A stretch of 64,000 nt of DNA from Paragorgia papillata (lineage: Eukaryota; Cnidaria; Anthozoa; Scleralcyonacea; Coralliidae): assembly GCA_035771165.1 (NCBI GenBank), contig JAWNZC010000367.1, forward strand, positions 1,584,001-1,648,000, given 5' to 3'. The notes beneath the pieces are model-generated. The model worked only from the letters and a program-made list of their open reading frames with translations, searched no databases and was not told the DNA's origin. Position numbers and translations under genes: made by a program. Positions 31,093 through 40,430 of this stretch are shown here, in pieces. Each line of letters begins with the position of its first letter. Position 1 is the stretch's first letter.

Positions 31093-31555
31093 CTGTGTAA
31101 TACCATGATCGCCTCGGATTCTTTTGTTCTCCGAGGGAATGTAAACCTCGTATTTCCCTCATTGCTCATGCAAGAGGGAAATTTATCCTTTGTCTTCTAA
31201 TTTTCCCGTGCATGTTGATGAGGGAAAATTAGAAGACAAACAAATCCTTTGTCTTCTTCTAATTTTCCCGTGCATGTTGATGAGGGAAAATTAGAAGACA
31301 AAGAAATCTTTTGTCTTCTTCTAAATTTCCCGCTTGCATATATTTTCCCTCATCAACATGCACGGGAATATTAGATGCAACTTCTCTGATCAACCGTGTA
31401 AATTTCCTGTCGGTAAGATTCTCAAAGTTTTCCTTGGCGATCATAATATTACAAACTAATAACATGACTTGAGGGAGCGGCCCTCAGACTTTTACAAATC
31501 TTCCCGAGGCAAAGGGGAAATTTAATCGCTAATTTCCCTCAAGTCATGTTATTAC
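31093..31555. mobile_element. Inserted palindromic element with TAATAACATGA-type ends
   Basis: Left end TAATACCATGATCGCCTCGG, right end CTCAAGTCATGTTATTA. Inside are three nearly identical inverted ~65-bp units (TTGTCTTCTAATTTTCCCG...CGGGAAAATTAGAAGAC-type). It splits a retrotransposon reading frame and shares its end (CAAAAGAATCCGAGGCGATCATG) with the insertion at 42619-42903. Confidence 0.8.
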
Positions 31556-31866
31556 TTATAATTATAATCGACTCTACATGGGATGTTGTTATCGAGGTTG
31601 AAGCGGCATATTGCTGTGGTGATTCGTCCTTCAGGGAAGGCATTCCCAAACTGGTGATAAAGTGAAAAGTTCACTAAGTTCCTTAGTAAACTGTTCATCT
31701 TGCCCAAGAATTGTCGGCAAAAAAACTTCATTCAGCACGTTCTGAATTGGCTCTACATATTCTTCGAAAGATTCGATTGTGCGCATGAAATACGTGAATT
31801 TGGATTTATATCCCCTTGTTAGGCCAATATAGGCTGCATGAGGTTCACTCTTTGCAATTTTTGAAA
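31556..31866 (-). pseudogene. Non-LTR-type pol segment, part 1
   Basis: The minus strand reads SEPHAAYIGLTRGYKSKFTY, FMRTIESFEEYVEPIQNVL and NEVFLPTILGQD. After a frameshift it reads GMPSLKDESPQQYAAS and HVESIII, which leads toward part 2. The order matches the same polyprotein type; at least one frameshift makes it a relic. Confidence 0.7.
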
Positions 31867-31896
31867 GATAATAAGTTAATAATATTAATAGATAGA

Positions 31897-31967
31897 AATA
31901 ATAATAATAATAATAATAATTGTAATAATGATAATGATAATAATGATAATGATAATGATGATAATGG

Positions 31968-32013
<46 letters not shown>

Positions 32014-32655
32014 AATGATAATGAAACTGATACTGATACTGCTAATGCTAATGCTAATGCTAATGCCAATGCCAATGCCAATGCCAATGCCAATGCCAAT
32101 GCCAATGCCAATGCCAATGCCAATGCCAATGCCAATGCCAATGCCAATGCCAATGCCAATGCCAATGCCAATGCCAATGCCAATGCCAATGCCAATGCCA
32201 ATGCCAATGCCAATGCCAATGCCAATGCCAATGCCAATGCCAATGCCCAATGCCAATGCCAATGCCAATGCCAATGCCAATGCCAATGCCAATGCCAATG
32301 CCAATGCCAATGCCAATGCCAATGCCAATGCCAATGCCAATGCCAATGCCAATGCCAATGCCAATGCCAATGCCAATGCCAATGCCAATGCCAATGCCAA
32401 TGCTAATGCTACGGTAACGATAGCGATAACGATAACGATCGATAACGATAACAATAATAATAATAATAATAACAATAGTTATAGTAATAGTAATAGTATA
32501 ATGGTAATGGTAATGGTAATGGTAATGGTATTAATGGTAATGGTAATGGTAATACTAATGGTAATGGTAATTGTAATTGTAATGGTAATGGTAAAGGTAA
32601 TGGTAATGGTACAGGTAATGGTAATGGTAATGGTAATGGTAATAATAATAATAAA
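31897..32655. repeat. 760-bp evolving microsatellite: (TAA)n, (GAT)n, (GCCAAT)n, (GGTAAT)n
   Basis: Blocks follow one another: TAA/GATAAT, pure GAT (31970-32011), GCTAAT, about 56 units of GCCAAT (32060-32400) with a single extra C near 32246 that shifts the register, GATAAC, TAA again, and GGTAAT (32500-32640). All blocks share an AAT core. Long frames coding poly(Asn-Ala) etc. are artefacts. Confidence 0.97.
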
Positions 32656-32699
32656 TAATAATCAATAAATAATAATAAAGTATAGTAGTTAAAATATAA

Positions 32700-33410
32700 G
32701 CGGCCAATGTTTTTTGGCATTTAATTTACATTGTGGCAAGCCGAAATGTTTAAGAGTCGCAGGAAAGAAACTCTGGAAAGAAACGCTAGCTGCGTCTGAA
32801 ACGTCAGCACCCCACTAATTCTGATACTCTTCTAAAGAAATACAAAAATCTCCGCCGCATGTGTAAGAAGTTGATTAAAAACAGTGGAGAAATTTTTTTG
32901 ATTCACTCGGCGATACTCATCTGCGTTCAAAGCCAAAACGCTTCTGGTCATTCTTTAAAACAACCGCCAACTCTAGTAGTATATTCCACATCAAATTTCT
33001 CTCGCTACTCGCAATGCAGATTCCCCTCGTTAATTAAAAATATATATTTAGTCGCCAATATAGCAAGACAGTCAGCCACCTTGTTCAATCGCCTTTTCAA
33101 CTCTGTGTTTTTAAGTGAGAGCGAAAACTGGGAGATCTCAAATTTACCACCAATATCAAAAGAGATTATCTCTGAGATAGTTCTAGAAGGCTGCGAAGTA
33201 TTTAACGTTCTGCAACACCTCAATCCCAACAAAGCTTCTGGAGCTGACAATATCCCAATCCGCTTATTCAAAGAATGCGCACTCAGCATCACACCTAACC
33301 TAACATGTCTTTTCAACAAATCACTCAAAACAGGTAAGGATCCGACAGAATGGAAACTCTCCAACGTCATTCCTCTGCATAAAAAAGGAAACGAAAGTTT
33401 GGTGCTATAA
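32700..33410 (+). pseudogene. Non-LTR retrotransposon reverse transcriptase, N-terminal fragment
   Basis: From ~33050 an open frame carries LNPNKASGADNIPIRLFKEC, ITPNLTCLFNKSLKTGKDP and WKLSNVIPLHKKGN. These are reverse-transcriptase blocks 1-2 of Jockey/CR1-clade elements. Upstream frames are broken, the catalytic YADD block is missing, and the sequence stops abruptly at ~33410. Confidence 0.85.
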
Positions 33411-33453
33411 ATAGCAGGTCCACGGTGCGCTATTAGTCAACACTATTACAAAT

Positions 33454-34440
33454 CCTAAACTAAACTAACCTTATTTATACTGGATAACTCTGTTATATCT
33501 AAACTGTTATCCTCAGAGGTCCAGTAAGGGCCCACCCTCACTGGTCCAGTGTTACTACAGGAGGAAACCGGAGTTCCCGGAGGAAACCTGTGGTGTTTGG
33601 TAGAGTCAAACTGGAAGCACACTTCTCACATGCGGCCAAGGTGATTTTTTTTTAATCAGATAACTGCACCATGCAGGAATCGAACCCGGGTCGCAGAGGT
33701 GAAAGGCATATGCACTAACCACTGTCAGTGGCGTAACTTTGGGCTAGGGTGCCCCTGGTTCAAACTGAAAAGGGCCCTGGGGGACCTAAGGCGCGAAGCC
33801 CCCGAATTGAATTTCACATGCCCCAGAAGTGCATTTTCGGCGATTTCTGCGAGGAATTTTCCAAAACATTAATCGGTATAACAAGGGGAAATTCATCATT
33901 ATATATATCAAACGTTTGTTGGATTATAAGAATATTTATCAACCCATTAATACCGGCAGGTAAAACCGCCATATCAAGAATATAGTCACTGACGCAAATA
34001 CCGTAATCACGTAACTACCTACAAAACAAAACAAACTAACCTGACTCTTACACTGCTGCATTAACAGCAAAAATAAAACAATTTGTTTTTATGATTTGGG
34101 TGAACACAAAAATGGTTAGTCTAACTTCTAACTGCATGCGCAAAAACGGTAATTTGACCGTGAGCAAAAGGCCTGGGACAAGCAGCAGAATAGAAATCCA
34201 TCTTCGTATCTTTATTAACCTGTTGCAACGTTCTGTATTTTGTATGAAACTATTTGAAACTTCGTACCAATATTTAAATGATGGAAAGCTATATCCTTTT
34301 CACCGACGACTGACGATTTCCCAATAAATACGTGAAAATGACAGAATGTCGGAATCCCCATAAAGGACATCCGACATCCTGGCTCAGGGCCCCCCTGTGA
34401 CTATAGGAGTTACGCCACTGACCACTGTGCCACCAAGAGT
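33454..34440 (-). repeat. tRNA-derived SINE with (TTTAG) tail, split by a hAT-type element
   Basis: 33454-33725 holds tail, body and B box. The rest of the A-box end (GCCACCA on +) resumes at 34429. Removing 33726-34420 and one ACCACTGT restores TGCACTAACCACTGTGCCA, as in the intact copy at 44.81 kb (complement). Confidence 0.9.
33726..34420. mobile_element. 695-bp non-autonomous hAT-type element with 8-bp TSD
   Basis: Ends CAGTGGCGTAACT... and ...AGTTACGCCACTG are inverted, with ACCACTGT duplicated at 33718-33725 and 34421-34428. An 8-bp TSD and CAGxGGCG ends are the hAT pattern. No transposase reading frame. Confidence 0.92.
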
Positions 34441-35530
34441 TTGGGTTTTGGTCGACGTCGAGTGTCGAGCGTTGCAAGTCGAGGGTCGAGGGTAGTTGGT
34501 CGAGGGTCGTAAAATACACTAAAATTATTTTTGAAATGTAATAAATATGAATTAGTTATTTTTTGTTTCAAGTAATAAACTCTTGTTGCGTCATTTACGC
34601 AAAGTGAATGATGCTTCAATGTTTTGGAAAACTTCTCAAGAAGGTCCGATTCAACCTTTCCTGCAAGCATAGCTTTCCAAGACGGCTCCTCTTGACGAGT
34701 CTGGCCGGCGTTAGAGTAAAAAGATGAAGTTGTTCCACAATAACAGTGCGCATGAATGGGTTAAAAGTAGCAAGACTTTAAATTAACGATTTATATAATT
34801 ACAATTTACGACCTGTTTCCAACGTCGAAATCTAATGTACATTACATTTGGCCAGACCTCGCACTCGACCCTCGACCAAAATTTAACCCAAACTCTGCCA
34901 CCAACAACCCCTATTTCCGACATTCTGATTGACTGAGCTACTCACTGTCTATCACTATAGCGAAAGAGTCGAGTTTTAAATTTAAATGCAAAGAATGGCA
35001 GAAAAGATCTCAGTTTGTTTCTTTATAAAAGTAATACTAGTTATCCGACTACTTGGTTTATACTAAAACAAGCCTTGTCGGCTGTCAGCTCATAGACAAC
35101 TTCCGTTGTTGTCTAATTGATAAATAGTTTTCTCTTCGTATCTACTGTATACACACACAGGCAAACAAATTAATGCGCAACAAAACGATGGAGATCTGGG
35201 TCGAGATTTTTCAGTTGTAAAAATGTAATAATCGTCTTACATGAAGTAGCCTATCCGCGCAAGGAATTATGGTATTGAAATAAAAATGGCGGCTGTTGTT
35301 TAAAAATTTTTTGTCCTCTTGCCTTCTTCATGCTAAGATATCCTAGGCAAACAGTTGCGTGGAGCGTTTTATAAATCAAGACAAGTTCAAGAGATACTTG
35401 AAGACTGTTGCTGAACAAGACCTCGCCTCAAGTGGGACAGATAAATATTAAATATGGTATGTGAAGTGTTCAGTATTAGACCAAAAAATATCCAGCCGAC
35501 AATTTAAGAAAATAAAGAATAAAACATAAT
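34441..35530. other. Intergenic, upstream of ISY1
   Basis: 34440-34510 is a run of inverted TCGAC/GTCGA phrases partly repeated inverted at 34855-34885. A TTGACGAGT...GGCGTTAGAGTAAAA half unit of the TTAACCC family is at 34690. At 35454-35456 an ATG is followed directly by GTATGTG, a possible end of ISY1's first coding exon (see findings). Confidence 0.35.
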
Positions 35531-35532
35531 CC

Positions 35533-36515
35533 GAAGATAGTCATCTTGTGACTTGATATTCAAGTTAAAAACAAGCTAAGGCAATATGAGAGGTAATATT
35601 TCGACTATTGCAAAATCATTATCAAACCAATGAATTGAATTGAATTGGTTTGATAATGACTTTGCAATAGAGTCGAAATATTGCTTTATGGTCGTTTCGT
35701 CCGCTAACCGTTTCGTCCCCAAGCTGTTCCGTTTCACAAAACTGGTTGTGTTAATGCATGTTAAGACAAAAGTTCAGGAGTTATAGCAAATTCTTAACAG
35801 GTAAATTTGTTTTTTCATGCTACAGGTAACATCCGGTTAATCTATTTTTGGAAATTGTGATCACAAGATCAACTACCCTGCAGGCAGAGTCTTCTCTTCC
35901 TTATTTCTTTGCTGAGAGAGAGGAAGAAAAGAAGGCTCTGCTATATATATATATGAAGTAACCCATTTAACCAGTTCTTGTTTTGTTTTGTTTTGTTTTG
36001 TTTTGTTTTGTTTTGTTTGTTTTGTTTTGTTTTCTGCTCTGATTTGGACTGGGTTTGAGATAACCAAGTGGTCCAAGCAACTGACATGCATGTGCAATAG
36101 AAACTAGTCACGAATACAGCAGCACTTTCTTTTCTTCCTCTCTCTCAGTGAAGAAATAAGGAAAAGAAGGCTCTGCTCACAGGGTAAAGATCAACAGGAA
36201 TTTTGGTGAAGAGAGAAGCAACATCAAATGACACCAACTTATTCTTAGTAATAAGTGATAGTCTTAAAATCTGCAAATTAAATGGAAACTGCTGATATTT
36301 TGAAGAATGACATAGAGCAATTGCCATCGAAGTATTTTTATTCCATTGCCATTGGAGATAATTTTTGTCTAGATATGAAATATATTATGTGAATGAATCG
36401 ACTCTTGATCAGGGATGAAATGACTTGGGGTCGAAATGACCCAATTCCAAAATATTACCTCTCATATTGTCTTATCTTGTTTTTAACTTGAATATCAAGT
36501 CACAAGATGATTATT
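35533..36515. repeat. TIR-bounded ~980-bp repeat containing a Penelope-like fragment
   Basis: GATAGTCATCTTGTGACTTG...AATATGAGAGGTAATATT near 35538-35605 is inverted at 36455-36512. Inner inverted pairs occur at 35605-35675 (CAATTCAATTGG-type) and 35893-35940 versus 36125-36175 (AAGAAGGCTCTGCT). A (TTTTG)n run lies at 35978-36031. Confidence 0.7.
36145..36327 (-). pseudogene. Penelope-like element reverse-transcriptase fragment
   Basis: The minus frame contains LVSFDVASLFTKIPVDL. The D-V-x-SLFT-x-IP block is characteristic of Penelope-like reverse transcriptases. About 30 informative codons; 3' parts are missing. Confidence 0.75.
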
Positions 36516-36522
36516 TTGGAAT

Positions 36523-36985
36523 TACCGTAGTTGACTGGGTAAGCACCCATTTTTGAGCAAGCACCCACCCCCCTGTTTAAGGAAAAAGTAAATTTCTGGG
36601 CTATTTTTAAACATTCTCTCAGTACAACTGAGCATGTCTTCAGAGTGGTCTGCCTCCTATTAACCAATGAGACCAATGTATTTTGATCCTCAAACTGGAT
36701 ATATTTAGACTTTTATACCATAAAAATTATAGCTGTAAATGTATGTTTTTAAATTCATATTTTGTAATATAGTTTCGTTTGTTTCAATATATTAAGTATA
36801 TTAAAATGGTTTTGTTTGTTTTCATATATTCAGAGTGTTGTGTTGACTTTATGTAAAATCAGTTTTTCACGTAAGGCACATTTTGTTTGTGTAAGAGCCC
36901 ACTGCTCGTGTAAGCACCCAGCCCCTTCCTTTGATGAAAATTAAAACATTGTGGGGTTGGGCGCTTACCTGGTCAACTACGAGTA
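36523..36985. repeat. 460-bp TIR element
   Basis: TACCGTAGTTGACTGGGTAAGCACCCA at the left is inverted at the right (TGGGCGCTTACCTGGTCAACTACGAGTA). The interior repeats GTAAGCACCCA/GTAAGAGCCCA. Non-coding. Confidence 0.85.
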
Positions 36986-37700
36986 CAGTATGTTTTATTC
37001 TTTGTGTTCAGTATAGTTGTTGAGTTTTGGACCCACTAGGTTTTTTGGGATCAATTCAAATATAGACCTCTTGCACACAACACCAAAACCATGATTCTGC
37101 AGGACAATTTCAATGTCCCGATGTTTAACAAAGCAAATGATCAATGGAAATTTGATTATTTATGAGCATTTGTTCTCCACCAAGGAAATAAGTGGTTTAT
37201 ACGACCCACCCCCTACCCATTTGGAGTGGTTCAGTATACTGTACTTGAATGCATGACCCAGTTAGATCATTCCAGTGTCTGCCACCTCAAGTTTCATCAT
37301 AAATTGTGAAACATTTACTGATTTACATTCGTAAATTGTTTGTAGAATGTTATCTTTCATATATCTAATTTAACTATGTATTACTACTTATTACTACTTA
37401 TTTGTCCAGTCACGGATATAGCTATACTGGCTATTAGTCTAGTATTATGTTATTTTGTTTGACTAAACCAAACCCACCTCCACCTTTCCCACCTCCACCT
37501 TTCCCACCTCCACCCTTCCCACCTCCACCTCCACCTTTCCCAAAACGATAATCCTAACCTGAAAAGAAAATCCACAAATTTTTTTTTTGTCAAATGTTAG
37601 TTTGCAGTGCAAAGAAAATTTTTGGAGCACAACTTGCTCGCACATTTTGCAAACTTTCCAATCTGGAACCAGCACACTGTTGAATTGTACAGTAGGCTAC
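36986..37700. other. Intergenic; short CCACCTCCACCTTTCCCA minisatellite at 37477-37540
   Basis: Four to five copies of CCACCTCCACCTTTC. Nothing else recognised. Confidence 0.6.
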
Positions 37701-37757
37701 CTGTAGGCCAGGCCTCGAAATAAGTGCCGGTCACCGGTCATTGACCAGTAAATTTTT

Positions 37758-38916
37758 TAGAGATGAGCCGATTAATCGGAAACTAATCGGCAAAGCCGAT
37801 TAATCGGCCAATTTAAAGTGATCGGTAATCAGCCGATTATTTTGAATAATCGGCAAAATAATCGGTGCATGTCTCAAATAAAGCTTTTCATGAACGATGC
37901 AAATACACACACCATAAGTCCGTAACTGAATAAACCCAAACACAATAGTCCTTATTTCACAATGATTACAGAGCGCTTCACATAACTCTTAACGGAAGAG
38001 TTCCGCAGTCAGACGTTTGCCACAAAGTTTACGAACTCCGCAAATTCGTTACGTATATATAGCAGCCGATCAAATGGCGAGCATCAAAACAAAGTTGCAA
38101 TGTTTGTCGCCAACTTCGGAAACAATGAACCAGAACTTCGGAACTCTAGTACTAGTCTTTCAAAAGATTTGTGAAACACTTTTAAAAGTTTAAATTTTAA
38201 AACCAACACGAGAAAATGACAAAGGATCTTCACCGGTTGAGGTACGGTAGTCACGACCGAGAACATCTCAACCCAGGAAAAGAGCTGCAGCACTGAACCT
38301 CATCAAGATCTATGGTCTTGCTTCGACGAGATTGTTGGGTCAAGCGACAGCACTTCCAATGCCAGCCACAAAGTTAAAGAAGAGATCGATGCCTTTCTCG
38401 CCCTTCCGCTTCCGCATTGCAAGTATGCCCTTATGTTTGGTGGCAAGCAAAGAAACTTGTTTATCCCAACTTGTTTAAAGTTGTGCTGAAGTATCTGAGC
38501 CTCCCAATTCAAGTGTTTATTCAGAGCGTGTGTTTAGCGAGGCAGGGAACATTTCCACGGACAAACGAAACAGGCTAGCACCACATAAAGCGGATAATAT
38601 TTTGTTTTTACACCACAATTTGCCAAATACTAATAGCGTAGCGCATACCAATTTATAAAACTGAAAGTCGGACAAACAAAACGAAATTTATTCTCAAAAC
38701 ACGCAAAACTAATCATCACGAAACATTTCTGTTATATTTCACAAATCTTGTTGCAATTTAGCAATCCCTACAACATTGCGAAACTGCGCAGGGACTGGTA
38801 ACCAACAACGTAGCACTAATCGGCATATGCCGATTAATCGGCCGATTATTTGTATTAATCGGCCACCAAATAATCGGCTTCAGTAATCGGCAATTTTCGT
38901 AATCGGCTCATCTCTA
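37758..38916 (+). mobile_element. Nested hAT element relic, transposase frameshifted
   Basis: Ends TAGAGATGAGCCGATTA and TAATCGGCTCATCTCTA (the inverted TAATCGGC phrase is repeated many times just inside both ends). The flanks AAATTTTT (37750-37757) and AACATTTT (38917-38924) agree at 6 of 8 positions. Confidence 0.82.
38324..38658 (+). pseudogene. hAT transposase C-terminal dimerisation domain, relic
   Basis: With frame changes the + strand reads EEIDAFLALPLP, then (W)WQAKKLVYPNLFKVVLKYLS, then YSERVFSEAGN and KRNRLAPHKADNILFLHHNL. This is the end of hAT transposases (the ER-x-FS...R-x-RL...LLFL core). N-terminal BED finger and catalytic parts were not found. Confidence 0.88.
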
Positions 38917-39178
38917 AACATTTTCAGTTTGACCGGCAAATATCGTCGCTTACGGGACATCTATAACCGGGAAATTTTTTTAATGCAAAATGCGTACAAG
39001 AGCGGGTAATTGTTTCTCAACAATTGCTTGTGTTTCATTTTGGGAAAAGCGGAAGTCTCACTTCTCAAAACACTGCAGGCATTGCGCCCACAGCCTACTA
39101 TTTTAATGCTTGCAACTCAAATTACACTCGTGCGCGATACCTCGTGGTACAGAGGCTGAACAGCAGTCTTCTGACGCT

Positions 39179-39541
39179 ATGGCAAACAATTGTTCTGTTT
39201 GTCAGCGTCCAAATACCAAATATTCGTGCGTAAATTGTGCGGTTACCATTTGTAATGTGTGTTCCGTGCCTGCTAATGAATACGATATTGGCTATAGCGA
39301 AGAAAATTATCGGGTTGGGAAATGCCAAATCTGTCCAACGAGAAATGCGAGTCAATATTCATCTGCGAAGTGTCAACCGCCGCCACCGACGAAAATGAAA
39401 ACCAGAAACAAAACACAAGTGCAACTGAGTTCCTTTTTCCTAAAACCACCGCTAAGACATAGTAACATTGCTGTTTTTCATCTTTTTCCCGCCAAAGAAG
39501 TAAGCATTTTCTTGAGAATTAACCTGCACAAGTACACTTAA
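39179..39541 (+). CDS. Cysteine-rich small ORF inside a hAT-type element
   Basis: 120 codons from ATG to TAA. The first third has paired cysteines: NCSVCQRPNTKYSCVNCAV, TICNVC and KCQICPT, suggesting a small zinc-binding fold. I cannot name the family. It may be a transposon-borne protein or the first exon of a longer transposase gene; the tail is low in features. Confidence 0.45.
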   Translation: MANNCSVCQRPNTKYSCVNCAVTICNVCSVPANEYDIGYSEENYRVGKCQICPTRNASQYSSAKCQPPPPTKMKTRNKTQVQLSSFFLKPPLRHSNIAVFHLFPAKEVSIFLRINLHKYT

Positions 39542-39672
39542 AATAGGCGCAAATGAAGAAAACAAAACAAAAGATGACCGGTAAAAAATCTTCTGTGACC
39601 GGCAAATGTAATTTTTTACCGGCCATGATGACCGGTATACTTTCAAGAATTATTTCGAGGCCTGCTGTAGGC

Positions 39673-40400
39673 CACCAAGGCAACCACTGGACTATGTTAC
39701 AGTAAAAATGGAAATACCTTCCCACTCCTCCTTCTGTAGTTCGTTGCGTATTACTGTATTTCTGTAGAAATCCTAATCCAAGATGCAATCCAACAGGTAA
39801 ATCACTTGTAAACAACTAACAGCAGTATTAATGCGTCTTATTGAATTGACAAAACTTTGAGTCTAGCTAGCTCTTATTAAATGGCATCTAATTTAGTGTC
39901 TACGTTTAGTTACGATCTCTTGTCTGTCCTTCGTTTGGTTTTGTAAGAAACGCCGATCGACGAATACTTGTCTCGAAATACAACTCCACGGCCCTCTCAG
40001 TGTAATAAAATATTATCAATAATATGACAATAACTACTTACTAAATCGCTCTCACGAAAAACATAAATTGAGTAATTTACTGCAAGGATTGCTCAGATAT
40101 CGAGGGGTTGCTTCACTTGTTGAATTTCGTGGCCCGAAAAATGACTGCGAGCAGGGTTGTGAGCGCGCGATGCATTAGCTAGACACTCATTGTTTAAAAA
40201 TTACGTGATTGACTTTTGGAGAGTTGGAGAGTGTCACCTGTGCTGTTCTTAGACTAGATCTTACTGGTGTGCAATGAAAAATGTTGCCAGTTAAAGAAAG
40301 TTCTGTGCTGTGCTGTTCTGTACAATTCTGTAGTGTTTGCAAATAATGATACATGTATCGCAGCAGTAAGTACTTTTCTAGTAAACATCTTCTTTTGTGT
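39673..40400. other. Intergenic / ISY1 intron 1
   Basis: No exon recognised. It contains no in-frame ATG directly before a GT donor that could start ISY1. Confidence 0.4.
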
Positions 40401-40407
40401 GTTTTAG

Positions 40408-40430
40408 GCTCGAAATGCTGAAAAAGCGAT
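40408..40430 (+). CDS. ISY1: ISY1 exon 2 (23-bp microexon, ARNAEKA)
   Basis: Acceptor TTTTAG, donor GTAAGT. It encodes ARNAEKA plus two bases of the next Met codon. In ISY1 proteins the sequence is M-ARNAEKAM, so the initiator ATG must end the preceding exon. The acceptor leaves no room for it here. Confidence 0.93.

Larger units (their letters stand above)
37709..39664. mobile_element. hAT-type element with 8-bp TSD, hosting a second hAT relic
   Basis: Ends CAGGCCTCGAAATAA and TTATTTCGAGGCCTG; CTGTAGGC is duplicated at 37701-37708 and 39665-39672. Subterminal inverted GACCGGT/ACCGGTC phrases lie at both ends. It contains a nested element (37758-38916) and a cysteine-rich open frame at 39179-39541. 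Confidence 0.92.

Noticed and set aside
31816..32720. Long frames on both strands across the GCCAAT/GGTAAT array
   Set aside because: Simple-repeat translation (Asn-Ala, Met-Pro, Gly-Ile) with no start context or conservation.
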